Shown here: piece by piece, positions 22,830-30,261 of the stretch
How positions within the stretch are numbered: the stretch's first letter is position 1
Layout of the letters: each line of letters starts with the position of its first letter
Assembly: GCF_000378985.1 (NCBI RefSeq)
Contig: NZ_KB905370.1
Location: forward strand, 1,221,330 to 1,285,329
Direction: 5' to 3'
From: Ensifer sp. BR816
GTDB lineage: Bacteria > Pseudomonadota > Alphaproteobacteria > Rhizobiales > Rhizobiaceae
Length of the DNA stretch: 64,000 nucleotides
The notes under the pieces: generated by a model
What the model was told of the DNA's origin: nothing
Database searches by the model: none
What the model saw: the letters and a program-made list of their open reading frames with translations, nothing else
Position numbers and translations under genes: made by a program

Positions 22830-23675
22830 TCAGTTCTTCCGGCCGACGGCGGCCGCATTGAGCAGCAAGCGATGACCCAGCCGCTCCATCAGCACGCGCA
22901 GTCCGCCACCTCGGCGGCGCATCTCCGCGACGGTCGCGGCTTCGATCAGGACGTCGGTCATGTGTTCAATCGCCTCGCTGTGGGCATGCCAGCCGAGCGA
23001 GCGCAAATCGGCATCCCACCGCTGCAATGCTCGCTCCCTGGCCGCTTCCCTGTGAGACGGAGAAAGCACAACCGCAGGTCGTTCTGATTGAGATGAAGAT
23101 GGTTGCTGCACACACCCTCTCAAGAGCCCATTGCGGCCTTCAGGCTCGCTCTTTCGCAGCCGCTTTTCCGGGTCCGTCGAGCTAGCCGGATCCGCGTCTC
23201 CACTTGCTCCGAACGGCGCTATGGGTTCTTTCAATGGGTTCCTTCTATGGGTTTGTCGGACATTTTTGCCCGGGGTAACCGGACATTTTTGCCCGGTATC
23301 TGCGGACATTTTTGTCCGGTCTCCGCCGTCGTCTTCCGGCTCGTTTCCGGAGCGCATCGCCCTTTCCCATTGGTCGATGATGGCGCGAAACGACGGCCAT
23401 AATGGCTCATAGCTCGAGCGACCCGATTTCCCGCCGTGACTGACTTTCCTGAACAGACCTCGCGCGCAAAGCTCATTCGTGGCGCGACGCACCGTCTTCT
23501 CGTCGATGTCAAGCAGCGTAGCCAGGCGCCCGATGCTGGGATCGCATTGACCGGTCCTCTTGTTGAAATGGTCTATGATCGCAAAGCCGACGCGACGATC
23601 GGCTGCCGAAAGTCCAGGCGCGGCATGCAGCGCCTTATACGCAAAGAGGATGTCGTTAACGGAAGGCAGCGCCAC
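22830..23675 (-). CDS. Replication initiator-like winged-helix protein containing iteron-like repeats
   Basis: The 281-residue protein starts (GTG) with a plasmid/phage-type winged helix of the HTH_36 group: VGFAIIDHFNKRTGQCDPSIGRLATLLDIDEKTVRRATNELCARGLFRKVSHGG split over about 28-82. The middle is low-complexity and includes TKMSADTGQKCPVTPGKNVR, encoded by three spaced DNA repeats. The C terminus (about 205-281) is helical. This build, with repeats inside the initiator gene, recalls lambda O and similar initiators whose origin lies in the coding sequence. GGAAGGTAA lies before the GTG. It heads the replication module at the right end of the element. Confidence 0.72.
   Translation of the reverse strand: MALPSVNDILFAYKALHAAPGLSAADRRVGFAIIDHFNKRTGQCDPSIGRLATLLDIDEKTVRRATNELCARGLFRKVSHGGKSGRSSYEPLWPSFRAIIDQWERAMRSGNEPEDDGGDRTKMSADTGQKCPVTPGKNVRQTHRRNPLKEPIAPFGASGDADPASSTDPEKRLRKSEPEGRNGLLRGCVQQPSSSQSERPAVVLSPSHREAARERALQRWDADLRSLGWHAHSEAIEHMTDVLIEAATVAEMRRRGGGLRVLMERLGHRLLLNAAAVGRKN
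23257..23319. repeat. Three iteron-like repeats, possible replication origin
   Basis: CGGACATTTTTGCCCGG occurs at 23257-23273 and 23280-23296, and CGGACATTTTTGTCCGG at 23303-23319, each start exactly 23 bp after the previous one. The third copy is a near-perfect palindrome around TTTT. All lie inside the initiator-like gene. Regular spacing of about two helical turns in an initiator gene is typical of iterons. Confidence 0.7.
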
Positions 23676-23681
23676 AGGCGG

Positions 23682-23828
23682 TTACCTTCCATATTTCAAC
23701 TGATGAGCTAGCTTGGAAGCTTCGATCGCCTCAAGGATCGTGAAGCCAAATCGGGTACGCAGAAGGGGAATGATCGGCCCCTTTATGTCGGCCCCTTGAG
23801 CAGCCAACCACATCGCGGCGACCTTCAC
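23682..23828 (-). CDS. Small conserved rhizobial-type protein at the element's right end
   Basis: The ~48-residue protein (VKVAAMWLAAQGADIKGPIIPLLRTRFGFTILEAIEASKLAHQLKYGR) resembles short helical proteins I remember beside phage replication genes in Rhizobium. The LRxRFGxxxxEAxEA pattern is typical of them. GTG 23828 is taken as start after GAGGG; ATG 23813 is an alternative. The open frame extends upstream into the attR copy of the tRNA, which is certainly not coding. It precedes the initiator gene by six bases. Confidence 0.5.
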   Translation of the reverse strand: MKVAAMWLAAQGADIKGPIIPLLRTRFGFTILEAIEASKLAHQLKYGR

Positions 23829-23945
23829 CGTGCCCTCTTGCTCGCCCAAGTTATACCCAAGAAACGCGGGATCAGAACCGGAACAGGTGTTGGATTTTAC
23901 GATCTTCGACGACAAGAAAGCCCGCGTTTCTGGCGCGGCTACCGT

Positions 23946-23992
23946 GTTGACATCGTAGGGGTCACAAGTTCGATCCTTGTCACGCCCACCAT
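23946..23992 (+). repeat. attR: second copy of the 47-bp tRNA-Val core
   Basis: This sequence is identical to 7180-7226 and carries the anticodon-to-CCA part of tRNA-Val without the 5' half, so it is not a functional tRNA. It marks the right end of the integrated element. Confidence 0.95.
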
Positions 23993-24008
23993 CCAAGTTT
24001 CTGATTTG

Positions 24009-24040
24009 AAAGGCCTTTCGGGAAATCGGGAGGCCTTTTT
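24009..24040 (+). terminator. Intrinsic terminator, probably the original tRNA-Val terminator
   Basis: AAAGGCCT (24009-24016) and AGGCCTTT (24031-24038) form an 8-bp stem ending in five T residues. In the uninterrupted chromosome this would lie about 17 bases after the tRNA CCA end. The integration has moved it 16.8 kb from the gene it serves. Confidence 0.75.
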
Positions 24041-24216
24041 ACGTAGTGCTCCTTGGGGTCACTGAACCTTGCGGAGGCTGCCCGAGCGCCTTCCGTTGTT
24101 TTGCCGCGACTGCGCCCGGTGGAGGAGCACATTGGCGAGCACCTACCTGTCCGCGGTTGACCGTGTGAAGCATCCGTGACGCCTTCCAACGGCCGATCGG
24201 ACGACCGCCCTCCGGT

Positions 24217-24690
24217 TCAGCGCTTCCCCAGCCTCCGCAGGTGTCTTTTGTAGATTCCCGAAAACCTCTTCGGTTTTCCTCCAGCGGGTCTGGTCGCCTG
24301 TTCGACCAGGTGAGAAAATTCCGGATACTCCGTTTTCAGCCGCCTTATCTGACGACCCTGTTGGGAGACGGGTACGAGTTCGACAATCGATCGGTACTTG
24401 ATAAGGAAAGGTAGAAGGTCGCCTCCATTCATAGGTATTTGCCCGACGGCGGACGACATCGTCGGCGCGGACTCTTGCCGCCGAATACCGAGTTCTGCCC
24501 ATGTCTTCACGACCGGCATCCACACTGCGGAGCTTGTGGGGATTTCTTCGCCGGGGTAGCAGGCACCCTCCCTGACTTCCCCGTGCCTTAGAAGCCATTT
24601 TAGAGATGTGCCGGGCTGCAGCGTGACGGAAAGACGCCACCCCGAGATAAGGCCGGGATTCTGTTTTGCGAGTTCCTGCATACTCGACAT
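24217..24690 (-). CDS. Hypothetical protein next to the integration site
   Basis: I do not recognise this 157-residue protein. It starts MSSMQELAKQNPGLISGWRLSVTLQPGTSLKWLLRHGEV and continues with a Pro/Ser-containing middle. A basic C-terminal region (QQGRQIRRLKTEYPEFSHL ... GIYKRHLRRLGKR) could bind nucleic acid. The ATG at 24688-24690 has an excellent GGAGGGTGGACC ribosome site. Two overlapping frames are open as well but lack such a site. It is chromosomal, just outside attR, and may be part of an older accessory insertion at the same tRNA. Confidence 0.55.
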   Translation of the reverse strand: MSSMQELAKQNPGLISGWRLSVTLQPGTSLKWLLRHGEVREGACYPGEEIPTSSAVWMPVVKTWAELGIRRQESAPTMSSAVGQIPMNGGDLLPFLIKYRSIVELVPVSQQGRQIRRLKTEYPEFSHLVEQATRPAGGKPKRFSGIYKRHLRRLGKR

Positions 24691-24998
24691 GGTCCACCCT
24701 CCGGCGTAAAAATGCTTCGCGATATGGGACCTGTCTAGTTACACATTTGGGTAGGTAATCCATCGAAAAACAATTATGACGAGCATTCGAGAAACGAACC
24801 CTCAGCCGCACCCAGCCTGGGGCCGAGTGAGTTTGTCCGGAGCTCTCGTTCGGACCTTAGTCCAACAAAAGATGGGCCAGAGGTCTTAGCCCATATATCA
24901 TTATCCCATTGATATTTCTGGTAATCCTTGACTGAAACGTTCCTTGTGCGACCCTCGGGCTCTTAGGTGTACCGCGGGGGAAGCACGCAGTGAGACTG
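24691..24998. other. Intergenic region without recognised feature
   Basis: About 300 bp separate two divergently read small genes. A minus-strand ORF (24857-25321) is open here but lacks a ribosome site and its composition looks like antisense. A TTGACT at about 24928 could be part of a plus-strand promoter. No clear hairpin or operator was found. Confidence 0.4.
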
Positions 24999-25187
24999 AT
25001 GAAGGTGAAGAAGAAGTATCCCCGAAAGAAACAAGCACTAGGTGTAACCGAGAGCATCGATGACGGCAGCATCGCCGTTAAGCGCAAAACCCCTGGTTTG
25101 TCGTACCGCGAGAAATGGACTAATGATGGGTGTCCCGGTACCTTCGAGGCGTGGCTGGTGAGCAAGGGCGTCATGCCCAAGCAATAG
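24999..25187 (+). CDS. Short lysine-rich hypothetical protein
   Basis: The 62-residue product begins MKVKKKYPRKKQALGVTESIDDGSIAVKRKTPGLSYREKW and ends WLVSKGVMPKQ. It is very basic and could bind nucleic acid, but I know no family. An earlier GTG at 24990 is possible; neither start has a good ribosome site. An overlapping minus-strand frame is longer but reads as low-complexity antisense. Coding status is uncertain. Confidence 0.38.
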   Translation: MKVKKKYPRKKQALGVTESIDDGSIAVKRKTPGLSYREKWTNDGCPGTFEAWLVSKGVMPKQ

Positions 25188-25515
25188 GTCACAGCGGCAG
25201 ATAGATCGTCATGCCTCGACCAACGGCGGTGAAGGATGCACTTCGCCATCGAGCACCGGCAAAGGTTGAAGATGGCGGGAAAGGCGGCCGGGGGAACCCG
25301 GCCCATTCTTGTTCCGGCCAATTATGCCGTTGATCAAGGGCCTACAGCGCCGTGCGTCTTTTCAGACATTTTCAGACGCACTAAGGACGCTGCAGCACTC
25401 TGGACGCATGCAGTAGATCGGGATGCGCTCCCAAAGGTTCGCGCCGCCGCCGCTCTGTCTGTTCTTTTTGCCGCATTGTGCGACGGCCGGTGATTCCAGC
25501 TCACCGCAAAATGCT
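25188..25515. other. Intergenic region with a rhizobial repeat
   Basis: This 328-bp gap contains the repeat at 25342-25414 described separately. The open frame on the plus strand (25236-25493) runs across that repeat and shows no family character, so I read the region as non-coding. Confidence 0.5.
25342..25414. repeat. Rhizobial intergenic repeat (RIME-like)
   Basis: The sequence starts CTACAGCGCCGTGCGTCT and contains the palindromic arms GTGCGTCT (25352-25359) and AGACGCAC (25374-25381), then AAGGACGCTGCAGCACT and a GCATGCAG end. This resembles a dispersed element I remember in Sinorhizobium and Agrobacterium chromosomes. This copy appears to have a duplicated TTTTCAGAC segment (tandem at about 25359-25376). 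Confidence 0.6.
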
Positions 25516-25683
25516 TTAGAGCCTGACGATGTCATCGACCCAATATTCCACCCGATAGCGAACGGAATTGGCTTGCTCCTTGGCTTCGCGCCAGGCCGCG
25601 CGGCCGTATCGACCCTCGCAGGCGATCCGGTCGATCGCCCAGAGGCCAGTTAACGCAACAATGAAGAGTAGCAAGCCGCGCAT
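25516..25683 (-). CDS. Small single-pass membrane protein (55 residues)
   Basis: Reading the minus strand from ATG 25681-25683 gives a hydrophobic start (MRGLLLFIVALTGLWAID, about 2-17) and then a soluble helix (CEGRYGRAAWREAKEQANSVRYRVEYWV). Similar 55-60-residue proteins with one N-terminal membrane segment and an E/D-GRY-x-x-A-x-W-x-E-A pattern occur widely in rhizobial genomes without a known function. No strong ribosome site is present. It is monocistronic in its present context. Confidence 0.6.
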   Translation of the reverse strand: MRGLLLFIVALTGLWAIDRIACEGRYGRAAWREAKEQANSVRYRVEYWVDDIVRL

Positions 25684-25995
25684 ATCGACAGCTTGTCGAT
25701 GAATTCTTTAGAAAGCTCTAACGTTCACACTTGCATTCGACATAGTCGGATCGGTTCCCGGGCTCCCCGGTCGACGCGAACGATCATCTTTTTGATTGCG
25801 CGTCATGCGGTTGTCATGATCGGCGGCTAGGAGGGACCCACCTCGCCATTGACCACGGATGGACTGGCAGTGGCGGAAGGTGATGAGGAAGGTCGGATTT
25901 GTCCCGGCCTTTTTTGTTGCCCGACACAGTCCCGAAGATGCTTGTCGGGAGCCTTCGGACAACGCGAACGCGGAAGGCTCCCTACCGCCAGCTTC
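25684..25995. other. Intergenic region containing an sRNA candidate and a stem-loop
   Basis: Besides the RNA candidate at 25822-25917, a 10-bp stem (GGGAGCCTTC 25948-25957, GAAGGCTCCC 25973-25982) lies just beyond the redoxin stop. It probably marks the 3' end of that minus-strand mRNA, although no T-run follows. Confidence 0.5.
25822..25917 (+). ncRNA. Candidate small RNA with intrinsic terminator
   Basis: Three hairpins follow one another on the plus strand: GGCG/CGCC enclosing a GGAGGGA-CCCACCTC pair, CCAT/ATGG near 25847-25862, and a terminator stem GGTCGG/CCGGCC (25891-25896, 25904-25909) followed by six T residues. There is no ORF with family character, and no protein gene upstream on this strand that would need a terminator. 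The promoter was not found with confidence. Confidence 0.42.
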
Positions 25996-26676
25996 TCAAT
26001 GAACAACCTGCGACGCCGCCGACATCACCTCGTCCGGGCTCGGGTTGCGGAACATGTTGCGACCTTCGCCGGAAGCCTCAGTGAAGGCCCACCGCACGAT
26101 ACCGTCGCGGTCGAGCAGAAACTCGCCGACGAGTTGCGCCATGGCGGCCGCCTCCATCCTTTTGTCGTCGTCCGTCATCTCGTAGCCATCGGCCTTCTGG
26201 AGATAATCCCCAGCGGCGACCGGGTCCATCGGCTCCGGCAATTCGCCGGGCAAGTCGACGCGCATCGACATGACGGTCCGCATCCCCAACTTGCGCGGCC
26301 AGTCGTCCTCGTCTTCGGTGAATTCGAGATTCGGCAGGCCGAACGCCCGATGCGAAAGCCTATCGGGATCCGATGCGGCAAGCAAATTCGGCAAGGGGTG
26401 GTAGCGGAAATAGAGCCGCGCCCGCTCGATCGGTGTGTTGATCACCGTCAGGGTCTCGACGCCCTTTTCGTTGAGAGCGGCCTTGAGTTGCGCCAGCGTG
26501 GCGATCTGCCGGCGGCAGAACGGGCATTGCAACCCCCTGAACAGGCCCACCAGAACAGGCTTGTGCCCCCGAAAATCGTCAATGGCAATCTTGCCCTCCT
26601 GCGTGATCGCATCGAGCACGACGTTCGGCGCGCGATCACCCGGCTGCAGCGGACCGGAACTACGAAAGTCTTCCAT
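25996..26676 (-). CDS. AhpC/TSA-type redoxin (peroxiredoxin-like) protein
   Basis: The 226-residue thioredoxin-fold protein has LQPGDRAPNVVLDAI at its start and a CPFC motif (Cys51, Cys54) in FRGLQCPFCRRQIATLAQL, directly after strand PVLVGLF. This C-x-x-C at the peroxidatic position is that of redoxin-domain AhpC/TSA proteins rather than classic 2-Cys peroxiredoxins. It could reduce peroxides or disulfides. The C-terminal LLDRDGIVRWAFTEA is the usual redoxin strand. It has GAGGAGAAACAGCC before the ATG. It lies 41 bases downstream of the cyclase gene, so co-transcription is likely. Confidence 0.82.
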   Translation of the reverse strand: MEDFRSSGPLQPGDRAPNVVLDAITQEGKIAIDDFRGHKPVLVGLFRGLQCPFCRRQIATLAQLKAALNEKGVETLTVINTPIERARLYFRYHPLPNLLAASDPDRLSHRAFGLPNLEFTEDEDDWPRKLGMRTVMSMRVDLPGELPEPMDPVAAGDYLQKADGYEMTDDDKRMEAAAMAQLVGEFLLDRDGIVRWAFTEASGEGRNMFRNPSPDEVMSAASQVVH

Positions 26677-26717
26677 GGCTGTTTCTCCTCACCTCGCGGG
26701 GCTCGCGGAAGGGCGGT

Positions 26718-29700
26718 TCAGTCGAGGAACGGCAGTACCACCAGAGCTTCGGGGTCGAGATCGTGACTTTCACAGATGTCTCGCGCCGAACCGAAATGGC
26801 GCTCGGCCCCCGCAAGATCGCCTTCGTCGAGGCACAGCGTCGCCAGACCATCATAGCATGGAAACAGCACCTGCGCTTCGCCGGTTTCGGCGGCAAGGTC
26901 GAGCGCTTCGCCGTAGAGGGCGCGGGCGTCGCCCGGCCTGCCGTGGCACTGGTATATCTGCCCGAGCACGAGCAGCGATACCGGCAGATGGTCGCGTTGG
27001 TCCAGCGCCCGGTCGATCTCGATCGCCCGTTGCGCCGCCGGCACGCCTTCAGCCGCACAACGGTCGGTGAAGGTGCAATAGGCGACCGCCAGATTGGCAA
27101 GCAGCCGCGCCTGAAAGCCGAGGTCGCCGATGCGGCGAGCCATATCGAGGCCTCGCCGGCAGACTTCGATGGCAAGCTTCGGATCGACGATTGTGTAGAG
27201 CACCGCAAGATTGGTATAGCCGCGGCAGGCCGCATGCATCAGCGCCGCGCCTTCCGCGACCGCGACGCTCCTTTCAACCGCGCCGATCGCCTCTCGCGTA
27301 TTGCCGCCCCGGGCGAGCGCCACGCCCTTGGTGTTCAGCGCCTCGGCCGTCACCAGAGCCGCCTCGCGCCGCAGTTCGTCGTTCGCGTCGGCCGCGAGCG
27401 ACTCGACCCGGCTCAAGGCCTCGCCCGCCCATTCGGAGGCCGCGACATAGTCGCCCATGCGGAAGGCAAGATGCGCGCGCTCCTGCAGCAGCGACGCACT
27501 TTCGACCGGTGCCTCCGCATGTTCGAGCCGCGCAGCCGCCTCGACGAAATTCGCCTGTGCGTGCTCTCGCCTGCCGGATTCCCAGAGAACATGGCCGAGC
27601 TTGCGCAGAACCCGGGCGGAGGCGATGGGGTCTGCGGAGACGGGACGGGCGCCAAGCAGGGCCCGGTAATGCTCCTCCGCTTGCGCGCGCTCGCCGGAAG
27701 GCACCAGCAGATCGGCAATGCGCTCGCGGGCGGCGAACCATTCCGGCCTCTCTTCGCCCAGCGCGGCAAGAGCGGCCATCGCCTGGCTATAGAACCTGAT
27801 CGCGTCTTCGTTGGCGCAGAGCTGGCGCGCGCGGTCGCCTGCGGCCATCAGGTAGCGTGCACCCTTGGCCCGGTCGTCCGACTGGCTGTAGTGATGCCCC
27901 AGAAGTGCCAGGTCCTCGAAACGCTCGGGATTTTCCCCATGGCGCCGCTCCAACGCCCTGGCGACCGCCACATGAAGCTCCGTCCGTCGCTTGACCAGAA
28001 GGTTGTTGTAGACCACCTCATGCAACAGCGACTGCACGAAGCGGTAGGTCTGCGCCCCCTGAGCCCCGCCCGGGGCCGTTTCCTCGATGATTTCGGCGTC
28101 GCAAAGCAGCTCCAGACCCGGTTCGACCCCGGCTGCCTGGGGAAAAATCGTGACCAGAAGCTCGGCGTCGAAGCGCGGGCCGATGACCGCAGCGCTATGG
28201 ACGAGACGCCGGACCTCCTGCGGCAGCCGGTCTATTCGCGCAAGCAGCATCGCCTCGATGCCAACCGGAATGTCGACGCTCGCCTCACCCTCGGCAACGC
28301 GCCAGCGAGATCCGTCGCGCCGCAGCCTGTCCAGCTCGATCAGGCCGCGGACGATTTCCTCGGTGAACAGCGGGTTGCCACCCGCCCGGCGGAGGATCTG
28401 CGCCGAAAGGTTTCGGGGAAGGCAATTCTCGCCGAACAGCCCTTCGAGGAGCCGCTGGCCATCGACGGGCGAGAGCGGACCGAGGCGAAGCGCCGTGACA
28501 CTGGTGCGCGCCGGAATCAGCCGTTCCGGCCCCGCATCCGGTCGCTGCGTCGTGATCACCATCAACGGGCTGTGATCCAGCCGATCGAGCACGAAGCGCA
28601 AGGCCTCGAGCGAGGCGGCATCCGCCCAATGGAGATCCTCGATGACGAGCAGCAGCGGCGCCCGTTCGAGCCGCCGCTCGAACATGGTGCGGATGACCGA
28701 GAAGAGCTGGCGCCGGACCTGCTCGGGAGCGACATGCTGCAGGAAGCCTTCTCGATCCCCCATCCCGAGTATGTGGTAGAAGAGCGGCATCAGTTCGCCG
28801 ACCTCGCCGGCGGTAAAGCCGATCTCCGTGAGGCCGGTGGCCAGCCGCTCCTGCATCTCCTCGGCGGAGCCGCCGGTCGAAATGCCATAGGCACTGCGCA
28901 GCACGGTAGCAAGCGTCCCGTAGGACGGCTCACCCAGCGGAGAACAGGCCGCACGCCTGACGACCACATGCGCAAAGCGCGGATCATCGTCGATCGCGGC
29001 CAGGAAGTCGCTTACCAGGCGCGACTTGCCGATGCCGGCTTCTCCGGTAAGGCGTACCACTTGCGCCGTGCCGGCGCAGGCGAGCGCGAGGCAGTCGCGC
29101 ATGCGGGCGATTTCGGTATCGCGTCCGATGAGCGGCGCGCTGAGCCCGAGCGTGTCGAGGCCCCTTGCCGGGCGCGGCGTCTCGAGCGCACCGCTCACGC
29201 GATGCACCTGCAGGCTGCCGGTCTTGCCGCGCAAGGCAACGGCGCCGAGCGTTTCATAGGCGAAGGCATGCCGCGTGAGCTTGTGGGTCACGGGCCCCGC
29301 CAGGATTTCATCCGGGCCGGCCATCGTCTGCAGGCGTTGCGCCGTGTTCACCGTATCGCCGGTGACCGAATAGGATTTCGTGTCGCCCGCCCCGAAACCG
29401 CCGGTGACGACCGGGCCGGTGTTGACCCCGATATGGAGGCTGAGCGGCAGTCCGATGCGCCGGTGCCAGCGGTCGCTCACCTGCGCGGCGCGATTGATCA
29501 TCTCCAGGGCGGCCCGAAGCGCCCTCTCCGGATCGTCCTCATGCGCCACGGGGGCACCGAAGAGGGCAAGCAGCGCGTCGCCGATGAACTTGTCGACGAA
29601 GCCGCCGAATGATTCCACCGCACTCGTCAGTTCCTCGAAGAGCTCGTTCTGCAGCGCCTGCAGAATTTCCGGATCGATCTGCTCGCTGAGGCCGGTGAAT

Positions 29701-29984
29701 CCGCACAGATCTGCAAACACGACCGTGACGGTGCGCCGGTCGGCGCCGATATCCTGGGCCGCAGATGTTGCAGGCGGCGTTGGCACGGACGGGGTCGGGA
29801 GCTGCTTCCTCGCCGATTGGACCCCCACGACCGCTCCGAGCCGGGTGCCGCAGCGCGGGCAGAAGGCAAAATGCGGAGCACAGAGATAGCCGCAATCGGG
29901 GCACGAACTCTTCTGCTTGGCGCCGCATTTCGGGCAAAACGCGAAGCCGCTCTCTATCTCGCTACCGCATTCATGGCAGTTCAT
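26718..29984 (-). CDS. Zinc ribbon-adenylate/guanylate cyclase-ATPase-TPR multidomain regulator
   Basis: The 1088-residue protein has a double zinc ribbon at 1-48 (CHECG ... CPKCG ... CPDCG ... CPRCG). A class III nucleotide cyclase domain follows at about 84-265, with metal aspartates Asp92 (VVFADLCGFTGLS) and Asp136 (DKFIGDALLALFG). An AAA/STAND ATPase with P-loop GEAGIGKS (314-321) comes next, then several hundred residues of TPR-like repeats. Such proteins make cAMP in response to an unknown signal read by the ATPase/TPR part; Sinorhizobium has many. ATG 29982-29984 is chosen because the zinc ribbon starts there; the upstream open frame is intergenic. It probably shares an mRNA with the redoxin gene. 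Confidence 0.88.
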   Translation of the reverse strand: MNCHECGSEIESGFAFCPKCGAKQKSSCPDCGYLCAPHFAFCPRCGTRLGAVVGVQSARKQLPTPSVPTPPATSAAQDIGADRRTVTVVFADLCGFTGLSEQIDPEILQALQNELFEELTSAVESFGGFVDKFIGDALLALFGAPVAHEDDPERALRAALEMINRAAQVSDRWHRRIGLPLSLHIGVNTGPVVTGGFGAGDTKSYSVTGDTVNTAQRLQTMAGPDEILAGPVTHKLTRHAFAYETLGAVALRGKTGSLQVHRVSGALETPRPARGLDTLGLSAPLIGRDTEIARMRDCLALACAGTAQVVRLTGEAGIGKSRLVSDFLAAIDDDPRFAHVVVRRAACSPLGEPSYGTLATVLRSAYGISTGGSAEEMQERLATGLTEIGFTAGEVGELMPLFYHILGMGDREGFLQHVAPEQVRRQLFSVIRTMFERRLERAPLLLVIEDLHWADAASLEALRFVLDRLDHSPLMVITTQRPDAGPERLIPARTSVTALRLGPLSPVDGQRLLEGLFGENCLPRNLSAQILRRAGGNPLFTEEIVRGLIELDRLRRDGSRWRVAEGEASVDIPVGIEAMLLARIDRLPQEVRRLVHSAAVIGPRFDAELLVTIFPQAAGVEPGLELLCDAEIIEETAPGGAQGAQTYRFVQSLLHEVVYNNLLVKRRTELHVAVARALERRHGENPERFEDLALLGHHYSQSDDRAKGARYLMAAGDRARQLCANEDAIRFYSQAMAALAALGEERPEWFAARERIADLLVPSGERAQAEEHYRALLGARPVSADPIASARVLRKLGHVLWESGRREHAQANFVEAAARLEHAEAPVESASLLQERAHLAFRMGDYVAASEWAGEALSRVESLAADANDELRREAALVTAEALNTKGVALARGGNTREAIGAVERSVAVAEGAALMHAACRGYTNLAVLYTIVDPKLAIEVCRRGLDMARRIGDLGFQARLLANLAVAYCTFTDRCAAEGVPAAQRAIEIDRALDQRDHLPVSLLVLGQIYQCHGRPGDARALYGEALDLAAETGEAQVLFPCYDGLATLCLDEGDLAGAERHFGSARDICESHDLDPEALVVLPFLD

Positions 29985-30261
29985 CGCGGACGAACCTCGA
30001 TCGGCGCCCGGCGGCCAAAACGTCCGCGGCGTGGGCGTGAATGCTGCAAAAACAATGGACTTGTTGCCGCGGCTTGGCAAGCAACGCGCGACCATGGCGG
30101 AGCCCGACCCGGAGCGAACCGGAGCGAAAGCCGGGCAAGGCGGGCCGGAAATTATCTGACGCAAAAGATGACGCGCACGCAATTTTGCGCTAGTACCCTC
30201 TACCGGCGCTCCAGGATCGCCATATTCGCGTATCGACATTCGTCCGTGAAGGAACCCGTTC

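Larger units (their letters stand above)
23829..24216. other. Element right end and chromosomal junction, no protein gene
   Basis: This 388-bp stretch contains the end of the phage-like element, attR, and then chromosome. An inverted repeat AGAAACGCGGG/CCCGCGTTTCT (23860-23870, 23921-23931) lies 15 bp inside attR and could be an arm-type binding site for Int or Xis. After attR comes the terminator at 24009-24040. From 24041 to 24216 I see nothing convincing. Confidence 0.5.

Noticed and set aside
23946..23992. A second tRNA-Val gene
   Set aside because: Only the anticodon-to-CCA part is present. The acceptor 5' strand and D arm are missing, so it is the att duplication.
23682..23996. 104-residue ORF that includes MDGGRDKDRTCDPYDVNT
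   Set aside because: The N-terminal part is translated from the attR copy of tRNA-Val on the wrong strand. Only the last ~48 residues look real.
24857..25321. 154-residue minus-strand ORF
   Set aside because: It has no ribosome site and no family resemblance. It crosses intergenic DNA and overlaps a small plus-strand candidate.
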